This document shows positions 17,735-27,527 of a stretch of DNA of 64,000 nucleotides, in pieces; within the stretch, counting starts at the first letter, position 1; each line of letters opens with the position of its first letter. Source of the DNA: Allochromatium palmeri (GTDB taxonomy: Bacteria > Pseudomonadota > Gammaproteobacteria > Chromatiales > Chromatiaceae); the NCBI RefSeq assembly GCF_009720725.1, contig NZ_WNKT01000010.1, forward strand, positions 48,268-112,267, read 5' to 3'. The notes under the pieces were generated by a model. The model saw nothing but the letters and a program-made list of their open reading frames with translations, was not told where the DNA came from and did not search any database. The translations under genes and the position numbers were made by a program.

Positions 17735-20563
17735 GTGACCGACTACAAGCCCACACTCAACCTCCCCAAAACCAATTTTGCCATGAAGGCCAACCTTGCC
17801 CAGCGTGAGCCTGAGATGCTCAAGCGCTGGCAGACGCTCGACGTCTATGGCCACATCCGTGCCGCGCGTGCCGGGGCGCCGACCTTCATCCTGCACGACG
17901 GCCCGCCCTACGCCAATGGCGAGATCCACATCGGTCATGCCGTCAACAAGGTCTTGAAGGACATCATCGTCAAGTCGCGCACGCTCGACGGCTTCGATGC
18001 GCCCTACGTGCCCGGCTGGGACTGCCACGGTTTGCCGATCGAGTTGCAGGTCGAGAAGAAGCACGGCAAGCCGGGGCACAAGATCAGTGCCGCCGAGTTC
18101 CGGGTCGCCTGCCGCGACTATGCCGCCAAGCAGGTCGATAAGCAGCGTACCGACTTCAAGCGGCTCGGCGTACTCGGCGATTGGGAGCGGCCTTATCTAA
18201 CCATGGACTTCGGCTTCGAGGCCGAAATCATCCGCTCGCTCGGGCGCATCATCGCCAACGGGCACCTGCAGAAAGGCGAGAAGCCGGTGCACTGGTGTGT
18301 CGACTGCGGCTCGGCGCTGGCCGAGGCCGAGGTCGAGTATGCCGATAAGCAGTCGATCGCCATCGACGTGCGCTTTGCGGTGGTCGATCCGGCGGTGCTC
18401 GAACTGCGCTGTCACGGTTCACCCAACGGCTGCGGCGAGGGTCCGGTTTCGGTCGTGATCTGGACCACCACGCCCTGGACCCTGCCCGCCAACCAAGCCG
18501 TCGCGCTCAATGCCGAACTCGACTATGTCATCGTCGAGGCCGTCACCGAGCAGGGCCGCGAGCGGCTGCTGGTCGCCGAGGGACTGCTCAAGGACACCAT
18601 GGACCGCTGGAGCGTCCAGGAGTATCGGGTCGTCGGCTACGGACGCGGCATCGACTTCGAAGGGGTCAAGCTGCGCCATCCCTTCTATGAGCGCGAGGTG
18701 CCAATCATCGTCGGTGAGCATGTGACGCTGGACGCCGGTACCGGTGCCGTCCATACCGCGCCCGGTCATGGTCTGGAGGACTATCTCGTCGGCCAACGCT
18801 ATGGTCTGGAGGTCGATAACCCAGTCGGCGGCGACGGGCGCTTCCTGCCCGGCACCCCGCTGTTCGAGGGCGAGAACGTGTTCAAAGCCAACGAGCACGT
18901 CGTCGAGGTGCTCAAGCAACACGGTGCGCTGCTGCTGGAGACGCGCTTCAACCACAGCTACCCGCACTGCTGGCGCCACAAGACGCCGATCATCTTCCGC
19001 GCCACGCCACAGTGGTTCATCAGCATGGACAAGCAGGGGCTGCGCGACACCGCCCTGCGCGAGATCGAAGGGGTGCGCTGGATGCCGGATTGGGGCCAGA
19101 GTCGCATCGAGGGCATGGTGCGCGGCCGTCCCGATTGGTGCATCTCGCGCCAGCGGACCTGGGGCGCGCCGATTCCGCTGTTCATCCACAAGGAGACCGG
19201 CGAGCTGCATCCGCGCACCGGTGAGCTGATTGAGCTGGTGGCCAAGCGGGTCGAGAAACACGGCATCGAGGCCTGGTTCGCGCTGGAGCCGGCCGATCTG
19301 CTCGCCGACGAGGGCGCGCTCTACGACAAGGTGCATGACACCCTGGACGTCTGGTTCGACTCGGGCGTGACCCATGCCTGTGTGCTGGAACATCGCGACG
19401 GACTGAGCATGCCGGCTGATCTCTATCTGGAAGGCTCGGACCAGCATCGCGGCTGGTTCCAGTCCTCGCTCATGACCTCGGTGGCCATGCACGGGCGCGC
19501 GCCCTACCGTCAGGTGCTCACCCACGGCTTCACGGTCGATGCCAAGGGCGAGAAAATGTCGAAGTCCAAGGGCAACGTGGTCAGCCCGCAGGACGTGATG
19601 AAGACGCTCGGCGCCGACATCATCCGGTTGTGGGTGGCGGCGACCGACTATCGCGGCGAGATGAACGTTTCCGATGAGATCCTCAAGCGCACAGCGGATG
19701 CCTACCGGCGCCTCCGCAACACCGCGCGCTTCCTGCTCGCCAATCTGGAAGGCTTCGATCCGGCGGTCAACTGTGTTGCGCCGTCCGAGATGATCGAACT
19801 CGACCGCTGGGCTGTCGACCGCGCGCAGCGGCTGCAACAGGAGGTGATTGCCGCCTATCGCGACTATCAGTTCCATCTGATCTATCAGAAGGTGCAGCAG
19901 TTCTGCGTGGTCGACCTGGGCGGGTTCTATCTCGACGTCATCAAGGATCGTCAGTACACCACCCCGGCCGACAGCCTGCCGCGTCGCTCGTGCCAGACGG
20001 CGATGTATCACATCATCGAGGCCATGAGCCGCTGGCTGGCGCCGATCCTGAGCTTCACCGCCGATGAGATCTGGGCGGCGATCCCCGGCGAGCGCGCCGA
20101 GACCCTGTTCACTGAGACCTGGTATGCGGGGCTGTTCGCGCTTGATGCCGGTGACGCGATGGATCGCGCCTTCTGGGAGCAGGTGATCGCCACCCGGCTG
20201 GCGATCGGTCCGGCGCTGGAGACGGCGCGCAAGGGCGGAGCCATCGGTTCATCGCTCGATGCTGAGCTGGATCTCTATTGTTCGGAGGCGCTGCTCGACA
20301 TCCTGGGCCGGCTTGATGACGAGCTACGTTTTGCGCTCATCGTCTCCGAGACGCGCCTGCATCCGCTGGCAGAGAAACCCGAGGATGCCGTTGCGACTGA
20401 GCTGGATGGACTGGCGGTGCGCGTCAGCGCCTCCGAGCACGCCAAATGCGTGCGCTGCTGGCACCATCGCGCCGATGTGGGCATCAATGCAGAGCATCCT
20501 GAACTCTGCGGACGCTGTGCCGAGAACGTCGTCGGGACCGGTGAGCGGCGGCGTTTCGCCTGA
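17735..20563 (+). CDS. ileS: Isoleucyl-tRNA synthetase
   Basis: Class I aminoacyl-tRNA synthetase charging tRNA-Ile in the cytoplasm. It has the HIGH motif in [20 protein letters not shown] in [10 protein letters not shown], a CP1 editing domain between them, and a C-terminal zinc site built from CVRCW and CGRC. The GTG at 17735 was chosen: it places [15 protein letters not shown] at the N-terminus, as in known IleS proteins, has AGGA ten bases upstream, and gives 942 residues, close to E. coli. An ATG at 17711 adds eight residues without a clear ribosome-binding site. Unlike in most relatives, lspA does not follow directly: a minus-strand GGDEF gene lies between them. Confidence 0.96.
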   Translation: MTDYKPTLNLPKTNFAMKANLAQREPEMLKRWQTLDVYGHIRAARAGAPTFILHDGPPYANGEIHIGHAVNKVLKDIIVKSRTLDGFDAPYVPGWDCHGLPIELQVEKKHGKPGHKISAAEFRVACRDYAAKQVDKQRTDFKRLGVLGDWERPYLTMDFGFEAEIIRSLGRIIANGHLQKGEKPVHWCVDCGSALAEAEVEYADKQSIAIDVRFAVVDPAVLELRCHGSPNGCGEGPVSVVIWTTTPWTLPANQAVALNAELDYVIVEAVTEQGRERLLVAEGLLKDTMDRWSVQEYRVVGYGRGIDFEGVKLRHPFYEREVPIIVGEHVTLDAGTGAVHTAPGHGLEDYLVGQRYGLEVDNPVGGDGRFLPGTPLFEGENVFKANEHVVEVLKQHGALLLETRFNHSYPHCWRHKTPIIFRATPQWFISMDKQGLRDTALREIEGVRWMPDWGQSRIEGMVRGRPDWCISRQRTWGAPIPLFIHKETGELHPRTGELIELVAKRVEKHGIEAWFALEPADLLADEGALYDKVHDTLDVWFDSGVTHACVLEHRDGLSMPADLYLEGSDQHRGWFQSSLMTSVAMHGRAPYRQVLTHGFTVDAKGEKMSKSKGNVVSPQDVMKTLGADIIRLWVAATDYRGEMNVSDEILKRTADAYRRLRNTARFLLANLEGFDPAVNCVAPSEMIELDRWAVDRAQRLQQEVIAAYRDYQFHLIYQKVQQFCVVDLGGFYLDVIKDRQYTTPADSLPRRSCQTAMYHIIEAMSRWLAPILSFTADEIWAAIPGERAETLFTETWYAGLFALDAGDAMDRAFWEQVIATRLAIGPALETARKGGAIGSSLDAELDLYCSEALLDILGRLDDELRFALIVSETRLHPLAEKPEDAVATELDGLAVRVSASEHAKCVRCWHHRADVGINAEHPELCGRCAENVVGTGERRRFA

Positions 20564-20576
20564 GACCCTCGGTAAC

Positions 20577-20637
20577 GGCTCAAAAACAACTGAGCCATTG
20601 CAGTTCCTTCTCCCTTTCCCCCGCGCGGGGAGAGGGA
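20577..20637. terminator. Two hairpins between convergent ileS and the GGDEF gene
   Basis: First stem GGCTCA (20577-20582) pairs with TGAGCC (20591-20596). Second stem TCCCTTTCCCC (20611-20621) pairs with GGGGAGAGGGA (20627-20637) with one T-G wobble, loop CGCGC. The second matches the kind of C/G-rich hairpin seen repeatedly between genes in GC-rich proteobacteria. It probably ends transcription from both sides. Confidence 0.6.
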
Positions 20638-20638
20638 C

Positions 20639-22462
20639 TCAGCCGAACTCGACCCGATTGCGGCCCCCTTCCTTGGCGCGATACAGCGCCTCGTCGGCGC
20701 GGCGGATCAGAGCGTCGAGCGTCTCGCCCTGCACGCGCTGGGCGACACCGAAGCTCGCTGTGATACTCAGTGGCTCCTCCTCGCCGATGTCGATCGGCGT
20801 GTTCTCCAGCCGATCACGCAGGCGCTCGGCCAGGGCCAGGGCACCGCGTTCATCCCGACCGACGACGAAGATGATGAACTCCTCACCACCATAACGGACG
20901 GGAATATCAGTGCTGCGGCCATGCTCGCTGAGCATGACCGCGACCGTTTGCAGGACGCGGTCCCCGGCTGAATGCCCATGGTTGTCATTGACGCGCTTGA
21001 AATGATCGATATCCATCATGACCGCGCCAAAGGCGGCCTCCTTGTCGCGATCATGCAGCGCGCAATGACGGCCCATGACATCGAGCATATAGAAACGGGT
21101 GAAGAGTCCAGTCAACGCATCGCGGATGGAGCGCTGATAGGCTTTCTCGCGCTCGATGTCTATGGAGCGATAGATGACCTCGCGTTCGAGGGCGACTTGC
21201 AGCGGCTCGGCAAGCTGTTTGACGATCTGCTCGATGCCCTTGGTGATCGGAATGTGCTGATTCAGCCGGATGACGGCAAAACCATCGATGCGCTGCTGTG
21301 AGGGGCCGATCAGCGGAATGGCGATGCGATGACCCTGGCCACCGGGCTGGTGTTCCTCGCAGAAGGCGCTGTCGACGAGGTGATGATGGGACAGGCTCGG
21401 GTCTTCGGCATGCATCCGGATCCAAAAATCGCGATTCGTGCCGATGAAGCGGCAGAAATCGGGCGGATCGGTCTCGATGGTGCCCGAAAAGCGGTTCTCG
21501 GGCTTGAGCACCAGGATGGATTCATCCGGCAGCGCGGCATAGTAATCGATCCGCTCGGCTGGCAAACTGCGCTGCACCAATTCCAGCAGACGGGTGGCGA
21601 TGTCGCGGAAATCCCGGTAGAGCAGCATGGTCTCGGCAATATCGCGCAGCGTGGCATTGAGTCGCGACAGGCGCCGGATATCGGTATCGTCCTGTCCGAG
21701 CAGATAGATGCCGCAGTCGAGCCGTTTGAGCTGCTCGATCATGAAGGACACCAGCGGCTGCGGAATGATCGACCCGTGCTGAGGGGCGATGATCTCGACC
21801 GGCACGCGCTCGATCTGCGTCATGGCATAGCCGAGGATGTCATTGCTCGGCATGTAATGCTCATGAAAGGGCTTCAGGCACTCAAGGTGCGCCTCACTGC
21901 GCGCGATCAGGGTCGGCTCATCGGTGAAGCCGCCGAACAGGTCGCTGGAGAAGAGCACGCCGGTATGCCGATCGAAACTACAGATGGCGCCCGGAAAGTG
22001 CGCATAGGGCGTGAAGATAAACTCAAGCGTGCGATCCAGCAGTTCGAGACGCCAGTCATGCTGATCGACCAGCCAGAAGGGCAGCTTCAGACCATAATGG
22101 CGCAGCAGGGCCTGAGCGCGCCAATGGGTGACCACCACGGCGTCGTCGCGATCGTTCATCGCGTCGATCAACGGCAAGCATGCCGTGATGTCGGGATCCT
22201 GGTGATGACAGACGAAATAACGGATCTGCGTGAAGGGCAGAACCTGCTCGATCTTGCTCAGGGTGCCAGGGAAGGTCAGGCGTGAGCCGGGATCGAACAG
22301 CACCGATTGATCCCCCTGCTCAAGCAGGTAGACATGGCACTGAAACGGATCGTCGGGCAGCACATGGCCGACCCACCAGACGCGATCGGCGATCTCCACT
22401 GGGCCGTTGCAGTCAACGTTGACGAGATGAGACAGATCGGAACGAAATAGCTTCTTGTCCAT
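20639..22462 (-). CDS. Diiron-type MBL-fold sensor diguanylate cyclase
   Basis: 607 residues from the ATG at 22462, chosen because AGGGGG lies about eight bases upstream; the longer frame adds 37 residues without support. Residues about 15-260 are a metallo-beta-lactamase domain like that of flavodiiron and oxygen-sensing diiron proteins, with ligand candidates H87-x-D89-x-D91, His155, Asp174 and His229; the usual next His is Ile92. A GAF-like middle follows, then a GGDEF domain with an intact GGEEF and an RSTD inhibitory site. It probably makes c-di-GMP in response to oxygen or redox state, by analogy with MBL-type diiron sensors. It sits between ileS and lspA on the opposite strand. Confidence 0.82.
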   Translation of the reverse strand: MDKKLFRSDLSHLVNVDCNGPVEIADRVWWVGHVLPDDPFQCHVYLLEQGDQSVLFDPGSRLTFPGTLSKIEQVLPFTQIRYFVCHHQDPDITACLPLIDAMNDRDDAVVVTHWRAQALLRHYGLKLPFWLVDQHDWRLELLDRTLEFIFTPYAHFPGAICSFDRHTGVLFSSDLFGGFTDEPTLIARSEAHLECLKPFHEHYMPSNDILGYAMTQIERVPVEIIAPQHGSIIPQPLVSFMIEQLKRLDCGIYLLGQDDTDIRRLSRLNATLRDIAETMLLYRDFRDIATRLLELVQRSLPAERIDYYAALPDESILVLKPENRFSGTIETDPPDFCRFIGTNRDFWIRMHAEDPSLSHHHLVDSAFCEEHQPGGQGHRIAIPLIGPSQQRIDGFAVIRLNQHIPITKGIEQIVKQLAEPLQVALEREVIYRSIDIEREKAYQRSIRDALTGLFTRFYMLDVMGRHCALHDRDKEAAFGAVMMDIDHFKRVNDNHGHSAGDRVLQTVAVMLSEHGRSTDIPVRYGGEEFIIFVVGRDERGALALAERLRDRLENTPIDIGEEEPLSITASFGVAQRVQGETLDALIRRADEALYRAKEGGRNRVEFG

Positions 22463-22599
22463 GGTGGACCCCCTGCAAGGCACGCAACGGCGGCGACTGA
22501 ACGGATCACTGGCGGAACTCACCGGATGACTTGAGTCCAGCAAGCATAGCCGTGTCGTTCTTCGTGGAATCAACGATCTTGGCTTGGCGGCAGTGAATA

Positions 22600-23124
22600 A
22601 TGAATAAACAAAACGTGATTAAAACAGAACATCCAACCCTTAAACACTGGCTCTGGCTCTCGCTGGCAATCCTCTTGCTGGATCAGGCCAGCAAATGGAT
22701 GGTGCTCCTGGCGCTTGAGCCCTATGAAGTCATCGCCCTGATACCCAATGTCAATCTGACACTCATGTTCAACGAGGGTGCCGCCTTCAGCTTTCTAGCC
22801 GGTGCCGGTGGCTGGCAGCGCTGGTTCTTCGTGGGGCTGGCGCTGGTCGTCAGCGGGGTGCTGGTCGGCTGGCTGCGGCGACTCGCGCCGGGCGAACGGA
22901 TGCAAGCCGCCGCGCTGGCACTCATCATCGGCGGCGCGGTCGGCAATCTCATCGATCGCGCCCTGCTCGGGCATGTGGTCGACTTCATCCAGGTCTGGCT
23001 GCCTGTCCTTCCGCTGAAGATTTTTAACCCCTGGCCGGCGTTCAACATCGCCGACAGCGCCATCACGGTCGGCGTGGTCCTGCTGCTGATCGCCACCCTG
23101 CGCTCGGAAACAGCACCCGCATGA
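22600..23124 (+). CDS. lspA: Lipoprotein signal peptidase
   Basis: Inner-membrane aspartic protease that cleaves signal peptides of prolipoproteins. The 174 residues have four hydrophobic helices and the two catalytic aspartates in GNLIDR and the NIADSAI segment. The length is normal. Its usual partner ileS lies upstream but is separated by the minus-strand MBL-GGDEF gene, so lspA needs its own promoter or read-through; only 137 bases separate it from that gene's start. The stop overlaps the ATG of a short rimK-like fragment. Substrates in this window would include LptM. Confidence 0.95.
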   Translation: MNKQNVIKTEHPTLKHWLWLSLAILLLDQASKWMVLLALEPYEVIALIPNVNLTLMFNEGAAFSFLAGAGGWQRWFFVGLALVVSGVLVGWLRRLAPGERMQAAALALIIGGAVGNLIDRALLGHVVDFIQVWLPVLPLKIFNPWPAFNIADSAITVGVVLLLIATLRSETAPA

Positions 23125-23198
23125 GACTCGCCATCCTGTCGCGCAATGCCTCGCTGCCGGGATCGGAGCACCTTTATTTCGCAACCAGGGTCAACTGA
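23121..23198 (+). pseudogene. 5' fragment of a rimK-like gene
   Basis: An ATG overlapping the lspA stop (ATGA) opens a 25-residue frame starting MRLAILSRNASL. This matches the start of RimK-type ATP-grasp ligases (M-K/R-I/L-AILSR), after which similarity stops and the frame ends inside the 3' end of the opposite protease gene. It looks like the truncated head of a gene removed by deletion. The short match means chance cannot be excluded. Confidence 0.45.
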
Positions 23199-23971
23199 TT
23201 CTTCTCATCGTCGATGGTCATACGAAACTGCCCGAGCAGACTCATGCCCAGCAGCGAGGTTCCACCCAGCCGCTGATCGTCGATAAAGGCGACCTCCACG
23301 TTCTCGACCCGCTTGGCGCCGACCCAGACGGCCCCCAGGCGTCCGATACGCGCATCGACCGCGCCATTGGCCGTCTGCACCTGCTGCTTTTGGAGTGCGT
23401 CCGGCGCCAGCCCGAGCGAGGAAATCAGCGAGACCGGCAGCACCACGCGATCGGCACCCGTGTCGATGAGCATCAACTCCTGGATGGGCGCGCCACCGGA
23501 TGCCCCCTCCAGGCCCAGCGTCACCAGATGCGAGGCGCCCCGCCGCTGGGTCGCCAGCACGATCTCATCGCCACTGGCGGGCGCGGTCTCCGATGACTCG
23601 TCGCCCTCCACCACCATCGGCGGCGGTACATAGGCGGCCTTCTCGCCGAGGATGATGACACGCTCGACGCCCGCGCCCGGTGCCTGCACGATCACATGAT
23701 CGAAGTCCTCCAGCAGCAGGTGCAGACGGTCGACGATCGATTCACCCGCCGAGTGTGCCGTGGCCCCCTCGGTCTGCTCGATGCCGCGCACCTCGAAATC
23801 GAGTTCTCCGCTGAGCCGATCGAGTTCGGCGGCGACCTCGACCCGCGTCGACGGGGCCGTCGTCTGAGCCTGGGCGAGACCCTGGACGAGCAGGAGCAGC
23901 GGAATCAGCGAGCGTGGATCGAGCGTAGGCATGGTCGGGCGCTCCAGCGAGGGATTGAGAGGCGGGGCCAT
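23174..23971 (-). CDS. Exported retropepsin-like aspartic protease
   Basis: 265 residues with a probable signal peptide (hydrophobic run before AQA near residues 20-36). The C-terminal 120 residues form a retropepsin-like domain with the active-site motif LIDTGADRVVLP and the GTSLLGMSLLGQF segment typical of clan AA bacterial proteases. The first half is low in recognisable motifs. Such proteins are often encoded near RimK-type ligases, which fits the rimK-like scrap facing it. The target is unknown. Its 3' end overlaps that fragment by 25 bases. The start may lie slightly inside, at MPTLDPRSL. Confidence 0.75.
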   Translation of the reverse strand: MAPPLNPSLERPTMPTLDPRSLIPLLLLVQGLAQAQTTAPSTRVEVAAELDRLSGELDFEVRGIEQTEGATAHSAGESIVDRLHLLLEDFDHVIVQAPGAGVERVIILGEKAAYVPPPMVVEGDESSETAPASGDEIVLATQRRGASHLVTLGLEGASGGAPIQELMLIDTGADRVVLPVSLISSLGLAPDALQKQQVQTANGAVDARIGRLGAVWVGAKRVENVEVAFIDDQRLGGTSLLGMSLLGQFRMTIDDEKNQLTLVAK

Positions 23972-24081
23972 TATAGTCGTGGGTTGGCGACCGGCCGCAG
24001 ATCCTGGAAAAAGGAAGGAATATTAGCGTTTCTCAAAGTAACATGACGCCCGTTTCAACCGACCACACACGAGGATACGCC

Positions 24082-26043
24082 ATGCTCGACGCCATCCGCG
24101 CCCTGTCCAAAACAGACATTGCGGCGGCGGCTTTTGCCGCTGTCGCCATCTATCTGGCCGGAATCGTCCCCACACCCGAGATTGCCTGGGTGAGCGCTTT
24201 TCTGCTGCTGACGATCTTTCTGTTTGCCTTCGAGGTGCTCAGCGTCGACGTGGCGGCGATCACCGTCATGGTGCTGCTGGGTCTGACGAGCCTGGCAGCC
24301 CCTTTGATGGGACTTCAACAGGGGCTGGTGCCGGTCGAGCATCTGTTCGATGGCTTCGCCAGTAATGCGGTGATCTCGATCATCGCTGTGATGATCGTCG
24401 GTGCCGGACTCGACAAAACCGGCATCATGTCCAAGGTCGCCACTTTCATCATACGCGTCGGCGGCTCGACCGAGACGCGCATCATCCCGCTGATCTCGGG
24501 CACGGTCGGCACCATCTCCAGCTTCATGCAGAACGTCGGCGCCGCCGCGCTCTTCCTGCCGGTGGTCAGCCGCATCTCGGCGCGGACCGGGCTGCCGATG
24601 TCGCGCCTGCTGATGCCCATGGGCTTTTGCGCCATCCTCGGCGGCACCATCACCATGGTCGGCTCCAGCCCGCTGATCCTGCTCAATGATCTGATCCTGA
24701 CCTCCAACACCGCGCTGCCCGAGAGCGTGGCGCCGATGAAGACCTTCGATCTGTTCGATGTAACGCCGATCGGTCTCGCGCTCCTGCTCACGGGTATCGT
24801 CTATTTCGTGCTGGCCGGACGCCTGGTGCTGCCGGCGCATGGCACCGACAAGCTCGAAGGCGGTGACACCAGTCACTATTTCGCCGAGACCTATGGCCTG
24901 ACCAATTTCGAGATCGGTGAATTTCGTGTGCCCAACAGCGACAGCCATTTGATCGGAATGAGCGTCGACGAGCTGGAACAGACCTGGCGGGTGCGTCTGG
25001 TCGCTGTCGAGAAGGGCGATGGACTGCGCTTCGGCGCCGATAGCGTCGACCGCACGCTTGGCATCACGCCCGGCTGCACGCTGGCCCTGCTCGGCACGGC
25101 GGATTCGCTGCTGGATGTGGCCAACGCCAACACGCTCACACGCAAGCGCGATCTGGATCTGTTCGCCGAGTCCATGTCGCCGACCAAGGCCGGCGTGGCC
25201 GAGATCGTCATCCCGCCCGGCTCCACGCTGATCGGCAAGACGGCGCGCGATGTCTGGATGCGCAAGACCTATGGTCTGTCGCTGCTGGCCATCAATCGCG
25301 GCGGCACTCAGATCACCTACAAGACCGGTGGCGTGCGCAACACGCCCTTCGCGGCGGGTGATGCGCTGGTGGTGCACACCACCTGGGCCGATCTGGCGCG
25401 TTTGGAGCAAGATCGCAACTTCGTGGTGGTTACGACCGAGTATCCGCACGAGGAACTGCGTCCGCACAAGGTGCCGGCTGCACTCGCGCTCTTCGTGCTG
25501 ACCATCAGTCTGATCCTGTTCACGGAGCTGCGGCTTTCGGTCGCGCTGCTGGTCGGCGCGCTCGGCATGGTTCTGACGCGCGTGCTGACGATCGACGAAG
25601 CCTATCAGGCCGTGAGCTGGAAGACCGTGTTCCTGCTCGCCTCGCTCATTCCGCTGGGGCTGGCGGTTGAGCAGAGCGGCACGGCGGCCTGGATCGCCGG
25701 GCAGACGCTGGCCGCGCTGGGTGATGTGCCGATCTGGGTGGTACAGGCCGCGCTGGCGGTGCTGGCCACGGCCTTCACGCTGGTGATGTCGAACGTCGGC
25801 GCCACGGTGCTGCTGGTGCCGCTGGCGGTCAACATGGCGCTCGGTGCCGGCGCTGATCCGGCGGTCTTTGCGCTCACGGTCGCCATTGCTACCTCGAACT
25901 CCTTCCTCATCCCCACCCATCAGGTCAATGCCCTGATCATGGGGCCGGGCGGCTATCGGGTGACCGACTACATGCGCGCCGGCGGCATCATGACGGTGCT
26001 GTTCCTGGTGGTGGCCCTGACCATGCTCAATCTGGTGATGTAG
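24082..26043 (+). CDS. DASS (SLC13)-type transporter with TrkA-C domains
   Basis: 653 residues from the ATG at 24082, which has GAGG seven bases upstream; a longer frame starts at 24043 without such a site. The ends are made of hydrophobic helices, and the centre (about residues 210-420) holds two TrkA-C-like regulatory domains (PNSDSHLIGMSVDELEQTW and PPGSTLIGKTARDVW). This arrangement is that of divalent anion:sodium symporter-family proteins such as those for sulfate or dicarboxylates. Substrate cannot be decided; sulfate or an organic acid is plausible. No operon partner is obvious; 89 bases separate it from the exonuclease gene. Confidence 0.82.
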   Translation: MLDAIRALSKTDIAAAAFAAVAIYLAGIVPTPEIAWVSAFLLLTIFLFAFEVLSVDVAAITVMVLLGLTSLAAPLMGLQQGLVPVEHLFDGFASNAVISIIAVMIVGAGLDKTGIMSKVATFIIRVGGSTETRIIPLISGTVGTISSFMQNVGAAALFLPVVSRISARTGLPMSRLLMPMGFCAILGGTITMVGSSPLILLNDLILTSNTALPESVAPMKTFDLFDVTPIGLALLLTGIVYFVLAGRLVLPAHGTDKLEGGDTSHYFAETYGLTNFEIGEFRVPNSDSHLIGMSVDELEQTWRVRLVAVEKGDGLRFGADSVDRTLGITPGCTLALLGTADSLLDVANANTLTRKRDLDLFAESMSPTKAGVAEIVIPPGSTLIGKTARDVWMRKTYGLSLLAINRGGTQITYKTGGVRNTPFAAGDALVVHTTWADLARLEQDRNFVVVTTEYPHEELRPHKVPAALALFVLTISLILFTELRLSVALLVGALGMVLTRVLTIDEAYQAVSWKTVFLLASLIPLGLAVEQSGTAAWIAGQTLAALGDVPIWVVQAALAVLATAFTLVMSNVGATVLLVPLAVNMALGAGADPAVFALTVAIATSNSFLIPTHQVNALIMGPGGYRVTDYMRAGGIMTVLFLVVALTMLNLVM

Positions 26044-26132
26044 CGATCGCCATCACGGGCGTGGCTTGACCGCCACGCCGTCCTTCATGCACAGTTCGAG
26101 CATCCCTGCCACATCGAGGGGCTCGACCGACA

Positions 26133-27383
26133 GTGAAATTCATCCACGCGGCAGACATTCATCTCGACAGCCCGCTGCGCGGTCTGGAGCGCTATGAGGG
26201 CGCGCCGACCGAGGCACTACGCGGCGCCACGCGCCAGGCGTTCGAGCGGCTGGTCGATCTGGCGCTCCATGAGCCCGTCGACGCTGTGCTGCTGGCCGGC
26301 GACCTCTACGACGGCGACTGGAAGGACTACAACACCGGGCTGTTCTTCGCTCGCCAGATGGCGCGGCTGCGGGCGGCGGACATTCCGGTGTTCGTGATCG
26401 CCGGCAATCACGACGCGGCGAGCCAGATCACGCGCGTGCTGCAACTGCCGGACAACGTGCATCTGTTCTCAACCCGCGCTCCGGAGACCTGCGTGCGCGA
26501 GGATCTGGGGCTGGCGGTGCACGGTCAGGGCTTTGCGACCCGCGCCGTCAGCGACGATCTCACCCGTGCCTATCCCCGTTCCTGTTCGGGACTCTTCAAT
26601 ATCGGACTGTTGCACACGTCACTCGATGGGCGGCCTGGGCATGAGGTCTATGCACCCTGCTCGCGTGACGGTCTGCGCGCGCTGGGGTATGACTATTGGG
26701 CGCTCGGTCATGTGCACCGGCACGAGGTCGTGGACGAGACGCCCTGGATCGTCTTTCCGGGTAATCTCCAGGGACGACATGCGCGCGAGACCGGGGCCAA
26801 GGGCTGTTGTCTGGTCGAGGTCGAGGATGGGCGCGTGCAGCGGGTCGAGCATCGCCCGCTGGATGTGGCGCGCTGGTTCGACTGTCGCGTGGATCTGAGC
26901 GAGGCGGCGAGTCTGGAGGAGGTCTATGCGCGTGCCGGGCCGCCGTTGAGCGCGGCTCTGGATGCGGCTGATGGACGGCTGGCGGCGGTGCGGTTGCGCT
27001 TTGCGGGTGTCTGTGCGGTGCATCCGCGTCTGCGGGCGGTTCAGGATCAGGTGATCAACGAATGCCGTGCCCAGGCCAATGCCATTGGCGGGGAGGCGAT
27101 GTGGGTGGAGAAGGTGCTGGTCGAGACCCGGCGCGCGCCGTCTGCGGCTGAACGGCTGGCTCGGGATGAGGCGTTCGACAGTTTGCTGAGCACGATCCAC
27201 GAACTGGAACTCGACGGCGAGCGGCTGGAGCGGCTGAGTGCGGAGTTCTCTGATCTGGCCGCGAAGCTGCCGCCTGAGATCCGTAGTGGCGATGAGCCGT
27301 GCGATCCGGGTTCGGCGGAGTTTTTGCGTCAGAGTCTCGATGAGGCGCAGGAGTTGCTGCTGGCGCGGTTGCTCGATCAGTAG
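26133..27383 (+). CDS. SbcD/YhaO-like DNA exonuclease
   Basis: 416-residue calcineurin-type phosphoesterase. The N-terminal half has the metal-site motifs ADIHLDSP, GDLYDG, AGNHD and GHVHRHE, and starts MKFIHAADIHLD as YhaO and SbcD proteins do. The C-terminal 150 residues have the capping and coiled helices that contact the SMC-like partner. It is the nuclease subunit of the YhaO-YhaN pair; the 1172-residue ATPase follows after 144 bases. The pair is expected to process DNA ends or hairpins in an ATP-dependent manner, by analogy with Mre11-Rad50; the physiological role in this organism is not known. Confidence 0.88.
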   Translation: MKFIHAADIHLDSPLRGLERYEGAPTEALRGATRQAFERLVDLALHEPVDAVLLAGDLYDGDWKDYNTGLFFARQMARLRAADIPVFVIAGNHDAASQITRVLQLPDNVHLFSTRAPETCVREDLGLAVHGQGFATRAVSDDLTRAYPRSCSGLFNIGLLHTSLDGRPGHEVYAPCSRDGLRALGYDYWALGHVHRHEVVDETPWIVFPGNLQGRHARETGAKGCCLVEVEDGRVQRVEHRPLDVARWFDCRVDLSEAASLEEVYARAGPPLSAALDAADGRLAAVRLRFAGVCAVHPRLRAVQDQVINECRAQANAIGGEAMWVEKVLVETRRAPSAAERLARDEAFDSLLSTIHELELDGERLERLSAEFSDLAAKLPPEIRSGDEPCDPGSAEFLRQSLDEAQELLLARLLDQ

Positions 27384-27527
27384 GTGTCAATTCCCATACC
27401 TACAGCGGGAGATCAGAGTTTGTCCATCGGACTCTTCAAAAAAACGCGCCTACAATCTCCAGGGACTTGATACTTTGGCTAAAAATCAGCTAAGCAGAAT
27501 TCAAGATTCGCAGTTTGCGACTCACAT

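Noticed and set aside
18419..20011. Minus-strand open frame of 530 codons inside ileS
   Set aside because: It mirrors the codon pattern of ileS; no start signal and no recognisable domains.
24055..25920. Minus-strand frame of 621 codons inside the DASS transporter gene
   Set aside because: Rich in Arg, Gln and His as expected of an antisense shadow; no protein family.
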